Below are positions 9,418 to 18,948 of a stretch of DNA of 64,000 nucleotides, piece by piece; position 1 is the first letter of the stretch, and each line of letters starts with the position of its first letter. This stretch comes from Ectothiorhodospiraceae bacterium BW-2 (lineage in GTDB: Bacteria > Pseudomonadota > Gammaproteobacteria > Thiohalomonadales > Thiohalomonadaceae). The position numbers were made by a program, and so were the translations under genes. Under the pieces are notes generated by a model that worked only from the letters and a program-made list of their open reading frames with translations, was not told where the DNA came from and made no database searches. The DNA lies in assembly GCA_008375315.1 (NCBI GenBank), contig CP032507.1:3310071-3374070 (forward strand), in the 5' to 3' direction.

Positions 9418-11313
9418 CTATCCTGTCAGTTGGGCTAAATCCCCCTTGCTGCCTAGCCAGTGGCGTCGGTCGGCTGAACGCTTTTTAGCCAACAGCATAT
9501 CCATTAAATGGTTATCCGCCTCCCCGTCACTATCACTGAGTTGCATCTGTACTAAGCGTCGAGTATCGGGGTTAAGCGCGGTCTCTCGTAGCTGCTTAGG
9601 GTTCATCTCCCCTAACCCTTTAAAACGGGTAACTTGTGCTTTTCCGCGCCGCTTCTCCTGCTCAATGCGCTGTAAAATGGCGTCCCGCTCTCTGTTATCG
9701 AGCGCATAGAGGGTCTCTTTGCCAATATCGATACGGTAGAGTGGCGGCATGGCGATATAGAGATGGCCAGCGGCGATTAACGGTCGATAGTGGCGTAAAA
9801 AGAGGGCCGACAATAGGGTGGCGATGTGGGCTCCATCGGAGTCGGCATCGGCCAAAATACAGATTTTGCCGTAACGCAGTTTGCTAAGATCACCAGAGCC
9901 TGGATCAACGCCAATCGCGACCGAAATATCGTGCACCTCCTGCGACGCAAGCACTTCGGTTGAATCGACCTCCCAAGTGTTTAGAATCTTGCCTCGTAGA
10001 GGCATAATCGCCTGAAACTCCTTATCTCTAGCCTGCTTAGCGGAGCCTCCGGCCGAATCCCCCTCCACCAGAAATAGCTCGGTACGAGAGCTATCGGTCG
10101 TACTACAATCGGCCAGTTTACCCGGTAGCGCCGGCCCTTGGGTGATCTTTTTCCGCTCCACCTTACGACCAGCACGAAGCCTTTTTTGAGCCGAATTGAT
10201 CGCCAGCTCAGCGAGCTGTTCGCCTAACTCATGGTGCTGGTTGAGCCATAATGAGAAGCTATCTTTCACCACGGCCGAGACAAAGCCGGCACACTCCCGC
10301 GATGATAAGCGCTCTTTGGTTTGACCAGAGAACTGCGGATCGGCCAGTTTGACCGACAGAATATAGCTAACCCGCTCCCAGACATCTTCTGGTGCCAATT
10401 TGACTCCACGCGGCAATAGGTTACGAAAGTCACAAAACTCCCGCATCGCCTCGGTCAACCCGCTTCGTAAACCGTTAACATGGGTCCCCCCTTGAGAGGT
10501 CGGGACGAGATTGACATAGCTCTCGCTGATCCCCTCCCCTTCAGGAACCCACACCAGTGCCCACTCGGCTGCCTGCTGGCTATCCTCATGTTTGCCGATA
10601 AACGGCTCCGCTGGCACCCTCTCGGCCCCCTGCAAGCTAGAGCTAAGGTAGTCGGCTAACCCCTCTTCGTAACACCACTCCTGCTCAATATCGTTCACCT
10701 CGTCCACCAAGCGAATCGTTAACCCCGGACAGAGCACCGCTTTAGCGCGCAGCAGATGGGTTAAACGGGTGCGGGAGAGGGTCGGAGAGTCGAAGAATGT
10801 CTCATCCGGTTGAAAGCGCACTATCGTTCCTGTCACTCGCTTGGCAACTTTACCGATAATCTCCAGATCGCTCACCTTGTTGCCATTAGCAAAGCGCATG
10901 GCGTATTCATTGCCATCCCGCCGCACCCTCACTTCGAGCAATTTAGAGAGTGCATTGACCACCGACACCCCGACACCGTGTAAGCCGCCAGAGAATTGAT
11001 AGTTTTTATGGGAGAATTTACCGCCAGCATGGAGTTTAGTTAAAATCACCTCAACCCCAGGAACCCCCTGCTGTGGGTGGATATCGACCGGCATTCCACG
11101 ACCATCATCACTGACCTCTACCGAGCCATCTTTTAACAGAGTGACCTCAATGCGGCTGCAGAAACCGGCCATCGCCTCGTCGATCGAGTTATCGACAACC
11201 TCCTGAACCAAGTGGTTAGGGCGTTCGGTTTGGGTGTACATCCCAGGCCGTTTGCGTACCGGTTCTAGTCCGCTTAAAACCTCAATCGATTCCGCTGTGT
11301 AGTTATGACTCAT
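9418..11313 (-). CDS. parE: DNA topoisomerase IV subunit B
   Basis: ATPase subunit of topoisomerase IV, which decatenates daughter chromosomes together with ParC (not in the window). Order: GHKL ATPase with VVDNSIDEAMAGF and the GGLHGVGVSVVNAL lid, transducer, then the TOPRIM domain with ELFLVEGDSAGGSAKQ and the acidic ILADADSDGAHI motif, and a short C-terminus ending GLGEMNPKQL. The 631 residues match ParE; GyrB is normally about 800 with an extra insert, which is absent here. The ATG at 11313 gives the standard N-terminus. It lies downstream of the grxD terminator, so it probably has its own promoter. Confidence 0.96.
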   Translation of the reverse strand: MSHNYTAESIEVLSGLEPVRKRPGMYTQTERPNHLVQEVVDNSIDEAMAGFCSRIEVTLLKDGSVEVSDDGRGMPVDIHPQQGVPGVEVILTKLHAGGKFSHKNYQFSGGLHGVGVSVVNALSKLLEVRVRRDGNEYAMRFANGNKVSDLEIIGKVAKRVTGTIVRFQPDETFFDSPTLSRTRLTHLLRAKAVLCPGLTIRLVDEVNDIEQEWCYEEGLADYLSSSLQGAERVPAEPFIGKHEDSQQAAEWALVWVPEGEGISESYVNLVPTSQGGTHVNGLRSGLTEAMREFCDFRNLLPRGVKLAPEDVWERVSYILSVKLADPQFSGQTKERLSSRECAGFVSAVVKDSFSLWLNQHHELGEQLAELAINSAQKRLRAGRKVERKKITQGPALPGKLADCSTTDSSRTELFLVEGDSAGGSAKQARDKEFQAIMPLRGKILNTWEVDSTEVLASQEVHDISVAIGVDPGSGDLSKLRYGKICILADADSDGAHIATLLSALFLRHYRPLIAAGHLYIAMPPLYRIDIGKETLYALDNRERDAILQRIEQEKRRGKAQVTRFKGLGEMNPKQLRETALNPDTRRLVQMQLSDSDGEADNHLMDMLLAKKRSADRRHWLGSKGDLAQLTG

Positions 11314-11345
11314 TAGCTAGCTGCACCTGTTCATGGCTCCGGCAA

Positions 11346-11374
11346 TAAAAAAGGCCCGCAATATAGCAGGCCTT
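11346..11374 (-). terminator. Rho-independent terminator after grxD
   Basis: On the minus strand AAGGCCTGC pairs with GCGGGCCTT (9 bp, one G-U) around a 6-base loop and is followed by a run of T. It sits 28 bases past the grxD stop and just upstream of parE, separating the two transcripts. Confidence 0.85.
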
Positions 11375-11402
11375 GGGGGAGAGTCCAAATCGGTTACAAA
11401 GA

Positions 11403-11744
11403 TTATTGGCTATCCGAGGCAGTTTTTGCGCCAGATGCCTGCTGTAGTAGCGGCTTTAACTCCCCTTTTTGGTACATCTCCATCAAAATATCGTGGCCGC
11501 CGATGAGCTCGCCGCTGACATAGATCTGCGGAAAAGTCGGCCAGTCGGCGTAGCGGGGCAGGTTCTGAAAAATATCAGCATCCGCCAAGACATTGACATG
11601 GGCAAACTCGACCTCACAGCTCTGCATCACCTGAACGGCGCGGCTAGAGAAGCCGCACATCGGCATCTGCGGCGTCCCCTTCATGTAGATAACAATCGGG
11701 TTGCCCTTTACCTGTTCATCAATGCGCTGTAGTACATCGTCCAT
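11403..11744 (-). CDS. grxD: monothiol glutaredoxin (Grx4/GrxD family)
   Basis: Carries the monothiol CGFS active site in MPMCGFSSRAVQVMQ, preceded by YMKGTPQ, with the TFPQIYVSGELIGGHD glutathione-binding region after it. The 113 residues match GrxD. Family members bind and transfer [2Fe-2S] clusters, often with BolA proteins, rather than reducing disulfides. The ATG follows GAGGTGA. A strong terminator follows the gene, so it looks monocistronic. Confidence 0.95.
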   Translation of the reverse strand: MDDVLQRIDEQVKGNPIVIYMKGTPQMPMCGFSSRAVQVMQSCEVEFAHVNVLADADIFQNLPRYADWPTFPQIYVSGELIGGHDILMEMYQKGELKPLLQQASGAKTASDSQ

Positions 11745-11910
11745 TCATTCACCTCAAAATTTCAGTTAAATCTTTACCAAAAAAGTCGGAAAGGATATGG
11801 TTATCATAGCTACCGATATCAATAGCTGCTAAAAATACGGTTTAAATTTTATTTTCCTGTTACCATTAAGCCACTTTTAAACCCTCTCTATTCGTTTTAA
11901 GGAGTATTGT

Positions 11911-13206
11911 ATGCAGAAACGATGCCTTGCCCTTGCAGTCTCGTTAGCGCTCGTAACGACCCTTCCACTGAGCCAATCCATGGCCGAAGAGCGCGGCCAA
12001 CGCGATGCGCTTAGCCTTTTAGGGGGGGCAACCGACTTTGATAGTGATACCGGATTTGATACCGGCATGATGCTCCGCTACGGCTATCAATACCTCTTTA
12101 CCTCCAATATCGGTCTGGAGCTAAGTGGCCAGGTAGGAAAGAGCGAAGTTGAGACAAGTGGTGATGATGTTAAACATAAGCAGTGGCAGCTCGATGGCCT
12201 CTACCACTTCGATCAGGGGCAGAGCCTAGTCCCCTACCTTGCCGCCGGCGTAGGTCAGCTTATTATCGATACCGACTCGACCCAAAATGATGTCGATCAT
12301 TTACTCAATGTAGGCGGTGGTTTTAACTACTATTTTAACGATAACCTAAGCTGGCGCTCCGATTTACGGCTACTGGCGGTGAGAGATCAAGATAGTGCGG
12401 CGCAAAATACCCAAGATTTGCAACTCGCTACCGGGATAAACTACCTGTTCGATGATCGCCGTAAATCGACCGATAGCGATAGTGATGGCGTCTCTGACTA
12501 CAGCGATCAGTGCCCAGATACCCCGGCAGGTGCTGCTGTCGATGGCCAAGGGTGCCTGCTCGATAGTGACCGCGATGGCGTGGCTGACTACCTAGATCAG
12601 TGCTCAACCACCCCGGCTAATGTGGCCGTCGATGAGCAGGGGTGTATGTTAGATAGCGATGGAGATCGAGTGGCCGATGCTAACGATCAGTGCCCGTCAA
12701 CGATGGCTGGCATCGCGGTCGATCGTTACGGCTGTCCTCTCGACAGTGATCGCGATGGGGTCATTGATGCCAATGATCGCTGCCCGAATACCGGCGCAGG
12801 TGTTATCGTCGATAGTCACGGCTGTGTTCAGCTTGAAGAGAAGGTCGTATCGGTTCGATTAAGTGTACAGTTTGCCACCAATAGCAGCGAGATCGATCAG
12901 CGCTACCACGCCGAGCTACAGCAGGTGGCCGATTTTATTAGCCAGTATGTCAAGGTCGAAGATTTTGAACGCATTATGATCGAAGGGCACACCGATAGCC
13001 GTGGTAGCGAGAGCTACAATCGTAAACTATCGCAACTCAGAGCCGATGCCGTGCGCAACCACCTGATAGGGTTAGGTGTTAACCCGATTGTGATTAGCGC
13101 TAAAGGGTTTGGGGAGTCCACACCGATTGGCGATAACAGCACCGATGCAGGACGGCAGCAGAATCGGCGCGTGGTGATGAGTGTCTCTCGGACAATAAAG
13201 CAGTAG
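11911..13206 (+). CDS. OmpA/OprF-like outer-membrane porin with TSP type-3 repeats
   Basis: A signal peptide (residues 1 to about 25, ending QSMA) is followed by an eight-strand OmpA-like barrel (to about residue 185, ending GINYLFDD). Four calcium-binding thrombospondin type-3-like repeats then occupy about residues 187-305, each with a DSDGDGV-type acidic run and a paired Cys. A C-terminal OmpA peptidoglycan-binding domain (about 315-431) has FATNSSEID, IEGHTDSRGS and NRRV. The order barrel-TSP3-OmpA matches OprF-type porins that tether the outer membrane to peptidoglycan. AAGGAG lies 6 bases before the ATG. It is a single-gene unit. Confidence 0.93.
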   Translation: MQKRCLALAVSLALVTTLPLSQSMAEERGQRDALSLLGGATDFDSDTGFDTGMMLRYGYQYLFTSNIGLELSGQVGKSEVETSGDDVKHKQWQLDGLYHFDQGQSLVPYLAAGVGQLIIDTDSTQNDVDHLLNVGGGFNYYFNDNLSWRSDLRLLAVRDQDSAAQNTQDLQLATGINYLFDDRRKSTDSDSDGVSDYSDQCPDTPAGAAVDGQGCLLDSDRDGVADYLDQCSTTPANVAVDEQGCMLDSDGDRVADANDQCPSTMAGIAVDRYGCPLDSDRDGVIDANDRCPNTGAGVIVDSHGCVQLEEKVVSVRLSVQFATNSSEIDQRYHAELQQVADFISQYVKVEDFERIMIEGHTDSRGSESYNRKLSQLRADAVRNHLIGLGVNPIVISAKGFGESTPIGDNSTDAGRQQNRRVVMSVSRTIKQ

Positions 13207-13253
13207 CTCTAAACTTACCCCCCTCCCCCTCTTTAGCACGGGGGGGGTTAGAG
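13207..13253. terminator. possible bidirectional hairpin between ompA-like gene and purD
   Basis: CTCTAA (13207-13212) and TTAGAG (13248-13253) are complementary arms, enclosing CCCCCC (13218-13223) facing a run of G (13240-13247). The arms are interrupted by a 5-base bulge and there is no clear T-run. It overlaps the purD stop codon and lies between convergent genes. Confidence 0.35.
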
Positions 13254-14519
13254 TGCTCGGTGCCCTATATCGCGGCGATACCATACCCCGGTAAAAGAGA
13301 CCGACTCGGCTAGACGGTAGCACGCCTCGTTCGCCTCCGCTAGCGTCTCGCCTAAGGCAGCGGCACCTAATACCCGCCCACCGTTACTCACGATCTCCCC
13401 CTGCTGTAGGGCGGTACCGGCATGGAACAGCTTGGTAGTTACGCCATTATCCCCCCCTAAACCACGAATCGGATCACCCTTGCGATAAGCGCCCGGATAC
13501 CCCGCTGCCGCAAGCACCACCACCATTGCCGATCGAGGATCCCACTCAATCGACTGCTCTGCCAACCGCCCCTCCAACGCAGCCAGACAGAGCTTAGCTA
13601 AATTCGATTTTAGCCTTAACAGCAGCGGCTGGGTCTCAGGATCACCTAGGCGGCAGTTATACTCTAATACCTTAGGGATGCCGTCAGCACCAATCATCAA
13701 TCCAGCATAGAGAAAGCCCTTATAGTGGCACTTATCAGCCTCTAACCCGCGCACCGTCGGATAGATCACCTGCTCCATAATCCGCTGCTCTAACGCTGGA
13801 GTCACGATAGGCGCCGGCGAGTAGGCTCCCATACCGCCAGTATTAGGGCCGGCATCGCCCTCATAGGCCGCTTTATGATCTTGCGAGCTCGCCATCGGCA
13901 GCACCGTCGTGCCATCGACCATACAGATAAAACTCACCTCCTCCCCGCTCAAAAACTCTTCGATAACCACCCGACTTCCCGCCTCCCCAAACTGGTTATC
14001 GGCTAGCATCTGCTCGACTGCCGCCTTCGCTTCGGCCACACTCTGCGCCACAATGACCCCTTTACCGGCGGCCAAGCCATCGGCTTTAACGACGATAGGA
14101 GCCCCCTGCTGTTCGATATAGCGCTGCGCCTCAGCCACATCGGTAAAGGTCGCATAGGCAGCAGTCGGGATCTGGTGACGAAGCATAAACTCTTTGGCGT
14201 ATGCCTTTGAACCCTCTAGCTGCGCTGCCACTTTGGAGGGGCCAAAACAGGGAAATCCTGCCGCAGAAAAGGCATCAACAACCCCAGACACTAGCGCGAC
14301 TTCTGGCCCCACTACCGTTAAATCGATACCCGTTTTAGTCGCAAACTCAAGTAGTGCGGCGATATCGCTGATCTCTATCGCCACACTCTCCAATCTCTCC
14401 TCCATCGCAATACCGGCATTGCCCGGTGCGACATAGACCCTCTCGACCCCCTCTGCCTGCGCCAATTTCCAGCTCAGCGCATGTTCACGCCCGCCACTAC
14501 CTAGCACCAAGACTCTCAT
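13248..14519 (-). CDS. purD: phosphoribosylamine-glycine ligase (GARS)
   Basis: Second step of purine synthesis: ATP-dependent joining of phosphoribosylamine and glycine. The ATP-grasp protein of 423 residues has the expected N-terminus MRVLVLGSGGREHALSWKL, KADGLAAGKGVIVA in the ATP-binding region, GGMGAYSPAP, and YNCRLGDPETQPLL near the metal site. AAGGAGATGAT precedes the ATG. It follows the PAS-EAL gene by 36 bases on the same strand, so it may be cotranscribed. purH, the usual neighbour, is not seen. Confidence 0.97.
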   Translation of the reverse strand: MRVLVLGSGGREHALSWKLAQAEGVERVYVAPGNAGIAMEERLESVAIEISDIAALLEFATKTGIDLTVVGPEVALVSGVVDAFSAAGFPCFGPSKVAAQLEGSKAYAKEFMLRHQIPTAAYATFTDVAEAQRYIEQQGAPIVVKADGLAAGKGVIVAQSVAEAKAAVEQMLADNQFGEAGSRVVIEEFLSGEEVSFICMVDGTTVLPMASSQDHKAAYEGDAGPNTGGMGAYSPAPIVTPALEQRIMEQVIYPTVRGLEADKCHYKGFLYAGLMIGADGIPKVLEYNCRLGDPETQPLLLRLKSNLAKLCLAALEGRLAEQSIEWDPRSAMVVVLAAAGYPGAYRKGDPIRGLGGDNGVTTKLFHAGTALQQGEIVSNGGRVLGAAALGETLAEANEACYRLAESVSFTGVWYRRDIGHRAL

Positions 14520-14555
14520 ATCATCTCCTTGAGTTCTGTTATTAACTATGACCGC

Positions 14556-16631
14556 TCAACCAACGCCCGCATCAACCCGAACAAGCTGCAATAGATCATC
14601 GAACGGCATCGGTTTAGCAAAATAGAAACCTTGAAACTGATAACAGGCCATCTGCTGCAGTAGCTGTAGCTGCTCCTTGCTCTCGACCCCCTCAGCGATC
14701 ACCTCCATATTCATCGATCGCGCCATCTGAATAATCATATTCACAATAACGCGCGAGGTGTCAGTGCAGTTCATCTCTTTAACAAACGATTGGTCAATTT
14801 TTAGCTGATCAATCGGCATATTCGCTAAATAGGCTAATGAGGAGTAACCGGTGCCAAAGTCGTCTAGCGCAATCTTCACCCCTAAGCGGCGAATTTGAGT
14901 TAACTGCTGTCGCACCACCATCGGATCGTTAATCATTGAGGTCTCGGTTAACTCCAGTTTGAGCCACTTTGGCGCAAGATGGTAGTTATTGAGCTGCTGC
15001 TGTAACTGATCGACAAAGTCGGGTTGAGCTAACTGCATGGCACTGACATTCATCGAAATAGCCTTAAAACTGCTCAAAGTGCAGCCGTGTAACAGTTGCA
15101 CGCTATCGCGCACTGTTCGTTGCAGTACCCAGTTACCGATATCGAGAATAAGATTCGACTTTTCGGCCAGTGGAATAAACTCCGCTGGCGAGACAAACTC
15201 CCCGTCACGATGCCAGCGCAGTAGCGCCTCGGCCCCTATCAGCTGCTGTTGCTGGTTATACTGCGGCTGGTAGTAGAGCTCTAGCTCGTCACGACTAACC
15301 GCATATCGTAGCGCAATGTCGAGCTGATGGCTCTTGTAGGCCGCCTTCTGAATATCGCGAGAGAAGAGCTGAAACGAATTAGCGCCGCTAATCTGCCAAG
15401 CGCTCTCAGCTGCCAACCACCCTTGGTGCAGAATCTCCTCCGGCAGCGTGCGCGACTGAGGTAGAGTAGTAACACCCACCGTCGCACGGGGGAAAAAGTG
15501 TTCGCCGCTGTTACCAAATCCGGCCTGCAGCTCCTCGAACAGACTCTCAACCACCCGAATGGCATGGTGATAGATGGAGTGATTCGGCGCTATTTCGGCC
15601 AGTAACACAAAGTTACCGCTACCTAAATAGCCGCTCTCTAGTGGGGTTGAGTGTAGCTGATGCAGCAGTTTAGCCACTTCAATCAGGAAATTTTCCATCT
15701 CCACCCGACCGATATTGACCTGTAGCTCATTAAACTGCAATAGATGGATATAAAATAGCAGCGCCCTCTTATGCTGCCGCTGTAGCAGCCCCTGCTGCCG
15801 ATGCAGCTTCTCCAGAAAGAAGCGCTGGTTAGGCAGATTGGTAATCTCATCGAAACGGCTATGGTAGTTTAGCTGCTCCTCAGCCTCACGAATATCGCTC
15901 AAATCGGTAAAGGTCGCCACATAGTGGGTCAACTTCCCCTGCAGATCCCTAACCGCAGTAATGCGCAGATATTCGGGATAGATCTCACCACTTTTGCGCC
16001 GATTCCAAATCTCGCCACTCCAGCTCCCCTGAGCTAACAGACTCTGCCATAGCTGCTGATAGAACTGCTTATCGTGCTGCCCCGATTTCAGTAGTGAAGT
16101 CGATTGGCCGACCACCTCACTATTCAGATAGCCGGTAATACGGCTAAAGGCCCCATTGACGCGCAAAAATCGCGCCTCAGGTGAGATAATCGCAATCGCC
16201 TCATGAGTCTCAAAAGCGACAGCGGCGATCTGTAGCTCCCTGCGGCTCTGTTCGATTTCGGTCATATCGATGCCGGTTGCCACCACATAGGCCACCTCCC
16301 CATCGCTATCGAGTAGGGCGCTATTTGACCACTCTAACACCACCTCATGACCATCTTTACAGAGCCAAGGGTTAATATGGTGGCTAGGGAAGTTGCCTGC
16401 CATGAGGGAGTGGAAGACCTGAATCACCTGCTGCCGCGCCCGCTGGGGGATCACCCACTCCCATACCGGCTGGCCGACGATCTCCTCCCTCGTAAAACCG
16501 GTGACCCTCTCGGCGGCCCGATTAAAACAGACGATACGCCCCTCACTATCGATGACAGTGACCACGGCCGCGACGGTCTCCAATAGCTCGGAGGCAAACC
16601 TCTGGCTCTGTAACAGACAGCGATTTATCAC
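14556..16631 (-). CDS. PAS-PAS-GGDEF(degenerate)-EAL c-di-GMP phosphodiesterase
   Basis: Predicted c-di-GMP phosphodiesterase. Two PAS domains (about residues 14-125 and 130-250) lead into a GGDEF domain (about 255-410) whose signature is replaced by LGSGNF, so cyclase activity is unlikely. The EAL domain (about 430-680) keeps AEALLRW, NVSAMQ, ELTET, DDFGTGYSSL, KIDQSF and EGVES, so hydrolysis should be intact. No transmembrane segment was noticed, which suggests a cytoplasmic sensor. The start is a GTG 11 bases after the CbiX-like stop; the frame stays open further upstream, so the exact start is unsure. Confidence 0.9.
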   Translation of the reverse strand: MINRCLLQSQRFASELLETVAAVVTVIDSEGRIVCFNRAAERVTGFTREEIVGQPVWEWVIPQRARQQVIQVFHSLMAGNFPSHHINPWLCKDGHEVVLEWSNSALLDSDGEVAYVVATGIDMTEIEQSRRELQIAAVAFETHEAIAIISPEARFLRVNGAFSRITGYLNSEVVGQSTSLLKSGQHDKQFYQQLWQSLLAQGSWSGEIWNRRKSGEIYPEYLRITAVRDLQGKLTHYVATFTDLSDIREAEEQLNYHSRFDEITNLPNQRFFLEKLHRQQGLLQRQHKRALLFYIHLLQFNELQVNIGRVEMENFLIEVAKLLHQLHSTPLESGYLGSGNFVLLAEIAPNHSIYHHAIRVVESLFEELQAGFGNSGEHFFPRATVGVTTLPQSRTLPEEILHQGWLAAESAWQISGANSFQLFSRDIQKAAYKSHQLDIALRYAVSRDELELYYQPQYNQQQQLIGAEALLRWHRDGEFVSPAEFIPLAEKSNLILDIGNWVLQRTVRDSVQLLHGCTLSSFKAISMNVSAMQLAQPDFVDQLQQQLNNYHLAPKWLKLELTETSMINDPMVVRQQLTQIRRLGVKIALDDFGTGYSSLAYLANMPIDQLKIDQSFVKEMNCTDTSRVIVNMIIQMARSMNMEVIAEGVESKEQLQLLQQMACYQFQGFYFAKPMPFDDLLQLVRVDAGVG

Positions 16632-16642
16632 TCGTTTAGCAA

Positions 16643-17011
16643 CTAAGGTGCAGACTGTAGGGCAGAGGCGATTAGCTGCGGCAGAGCAGCATTGGCCCCT
16701 AAATGGGTGGCGACGCGAAGAGTCACCTGAGGATACTTGGCGATAATGGGTGCCATCTCCGCTGGAATATCTTGCACCACATGGCGGCCTGCGGCCAGAA
16801 AATAGGGGAAAATCTGAATCTCGGTCGCCCCGCGCTGAATCAGAGACTCTAACCCCTCGGCAATTGAAGGCTTGGCTAACTCCAGAAAAGCGGCATCGAC
16901 TAACGGTACGCTCTCCCCTAATAGCTCGGCAATATGGGTAGTTAACGCACGCACCTCATCATTAGAGGCGGCGCGACGGCTACCGTGAGCCGCGAGTAAG
17001 ATAGCTTGCAT
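16643..17011 (-). CDS. CbiX/SirB-type sirohydrochlorin chelatase family protein
   Basis: Short single-domain chelatase (122 residues) with the N-terminal metal/tetrapyrrole-binding motif LLAAHGSRR. ATEIQIFPYFLAAGRH contains the second conserved region with its His. Family members insert Co or Fe into sirohydrochlorin as homodimers; the metal cannot be told here. The ATG at 17011 is chosen over a start 54 bases upstream because AGGAGAG lies just before it and the family begins near LLAAHGS. It sits between rsmD and the PAS-EAL gene with short gaps, in a run of unrelated housekeeping genes. Confidence 0.85.
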   Translation of the reverse strand: MQAILLAAHGSRRAASNDEVRALTTHIAELLGESVPLVDAAFLELAKPSIAEGLESLIQRGATEIQIFPYFLAAGRHVVQDIPAEMAPIIAKYPQVTLRVATHLGANAALPQLIASALQSAP

Positions 17012-17048
17012 AGAACTCTCCTGTCTTATCTCATTGTCTAAAAAGGCT

Positions 17049-17606
17049 CTACTCAGCCAGACCATACCAGACCTGACCGGCCCGTTGCTGTTTCAGTAGT
17101 TGCAGTCCACAACGGGCCATATCGGCCTCCTGCTGCGGCGCGTCACTCTCAAAGTAGAGCACCCCCTTCGGGGTCAATAGCCGCTGCTGCTGTAACAGCG
17201 TTAGGGCTTGTGGCAACAGACCAGAGCCAAAGGGCGGATCGATAAAAATAATATCGAACGGCTGCTGACAAGCAGAGAGATAGGCTAGCGCGTCACTCTG
17301 CACCACCCTCGCCTGCTCGCTAGCTTGTAACAGAGCAAGGTTACGCTGCAACTGCTCGACCACCGCCGCACTGCGATCGACAAACAGACTCTCTACCGCA
17401 CCACGAGAGAGCGCCTCTAACCCCAAAGCACCACTACCGGCAAAGAGATCGAGACAGCGCGATGAGGCGATAGAGCCCTGCAACCAGTTAAACAGCGTCT
17501 CTCGCACCCTATCGGTGGTCGGGCGCAGCCCTGGCAGCGCCAGTACCGGCAACTTTCGGCTACGCCACTTGCCGCCGATAATGCGTAGCTGATGGCTCCT
17601 TGCCAT
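17049..17606 (-). CDS. rsmD: 16S rRNA (guanine966-N2)-methyltransferase
   Basis: SAM-dependent methylation of G966 in 16S rRNA. Typical RsmD features in 185 residues: N-terminal RIIGGKWRSRKLPV, LRPTTDRVRETLFNWL, SAM motif CLDLFAGSGALGLEALSRGA, and the catalytic motif DIIFIDPPFG. It lies 15 bases downstream of the M16 pair, an arrangement frequent in Gammaproteobacteria where ftsY, M16 peptidases and rsmD cluster. Confidence 0.95.
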   Translation of the reverse strand: MARSHQLRIIGGKWRSRKLPVLALPGLRPTTDRVRETLFNWLQGSIASSRCLDLFAGSGALGLEALSRGAVESLFVDRSAAVVEQLQRNLALLQASEQARVVQSDALAYLSACQQPFDIIFIDPPFGSGLLPQALTLLQQQRLLTPKGVLYFESDAPQQEADMARCGLQLLKQQRAGQVWYGLAE

Positions 17607-17621
17607 AGTCGCTAGTTTGAC

Positions 17622-18947
17622 TTAGGGGCGCTGCGTCGACTGGGCATCGTTAAACTCTTGCCCCGCCCCAACAGAGACGATTAGCGCCGCTCTACCCTTT
17701 AGGCGCCGTTGCCAGGCGTCACGAATCTGCTCTAGTGTCACCGCCTCGATCTGTGCGGTAAAGGTGTCAAGATAGTTAATCGGAAAGCGGTAGAAGGCCA
17801 TGACGGCGACATAGCTGAGAATATCGCTATTAGAATCGATCTTAAGCGGAAAACTGCCACTGATATTCTTTTTCGCGGCAGTGAGCTCCGCCTCAGTCGG
17901 CCCCTGCTCAATAAACTCATTTAGCGTCTGCGCTAGCACCTCTAGTGCATAGGCTCGTTGGCTATTTTTAGTCTGCAACCCCATCACAAACACCCCACCG
18001 AGCTCTAGTGGGCTAAAGTAGCTATAGGCGCTGTAGGAGAGGCCCCGCTGCTCCCGAATCTCATCGCTAATGCGCGATACGAGCCCCCCGCCGCCCAAAA
18101 TATGGTTACCGACATAGAGGGCAAACTTATCCTTATCACCGCGAGCATACCCCTCCATGCCCCACATTAGGTGGCTTTGGCTACTCTCATGGGCAATATG
18201 GTGCTGTTGTGAGACTGTGAGCGGTTTGACCACAGGCAGCTTCGATACCGGCTCCCCCGGCGGCAGGGCTGCCGCTAGGCGATTAGCGTAGCGTTTAGCC
18301 TCGGCGGTCGATAGCGCCCCGACAATGACCATCAGACCGTGGCTGACACTATAGTGGTGCCGATAGAAGTCGAGTAGCTGCGGTTGCTGTAACGCCTTCA
18401 CCGAGCTGGCCTCGCCCACAACGGGCGTGGCGTAAGGGTGGTCGGCGTAAACATGGCGGTAGAAGGCATCAGATAGAATCGAGGCGGGGTTCTGCTGCCC
18501 CATCTCGATACTGGTTAATATCTGCTGGCGCACCCGCTCTAGCGCCTCTGGAGGGAAGTTGGCACCTTGTAACAGCGCCGCCATCTGGCTAACGGCCTGG
18601 GATACAATGTTCTCCTCTGCTAACGAACGCAGCGATACGGTCGCCATATCGCGACTAGCGTTAAAGCCGGTGATTGCCCCTAACGACTCAAACTGCTGCG
18701 CCACCTCATCGGCACTCCACTTCGCCGTCCCCTCCTCGATCATAGCGCTGACAAAATTAGCGATACCGCTGAGGGTAGCGTCACGACGACTGCCGGCATC
18801 GAACACTAGCTCTATATCGACCATCGGCACCGACATAGCCGGTACAAACCAGACCGGCAGGCCATTATCGGTCTGCCAAGTCTCGATTTGGGGGGTAGCG
18901 TTCGCGATAAGAGGCAGTAACAGTAGCATTGATAATAGTCGTCTCAT
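17622..18947 (-). CDS. M16 peptidase family, non-catalytic partner subunit
   Basis: Secreted M16-fold protein of 441 residues with a signal peptide (about residues 1-17, ending IANA). At the position of the zinc motif it has SAMIEEGTAKW, so HxxEH is absent and it should be inactive. The core fold is recognisable, for example HHYSVSHGLMVIVGALS and GGGGLVSRISDEIREQRGLS. Known M16 pairs combine one active and one inactive subunit into a closed chamber. It starts one base after the stop of the active paralogue, so the two are surely coexpressed. Confidence 0.9.
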   Translation of the reverse strand: MRRLLSMLLLLPLIANATPQIETWQTDNGLPVWFVPAMSVPMVDIELVFDAGSRRDATLSGIANFVSAMIEEGTAKWSADEVAQQFESLGAITGFNASRDMATVSLRSLAEENIVSQAVSQMAALLQGANFPPEALERVRQQILTSIEMGQQNPASILSDAFYRHVYADHPYATPVVGEASSVKALQQPQLLDFYRHHYSVSHGLMVIVGALSTAEAKRYANRLAAALPPGEPVSKLPVVKPLTVSQQHHIAHESSQSHLMWGMEGYARGDKDKFALYVGNHILGGGGLVSRISDEIREQRGLSYSAYSYFSPLELGGVFVMGLQTKNSQRAYALEVLAQTLNEFIEQGPTEAELTAAKKNISGSFPLKIDSNSDILSYVAVMAFYRFPINYLDTFTAQIEAVTLEQIRDAWQRRLKGRAALIVSVGAGQEFNDAQSTQRP

Positions 18948-18948
18948 C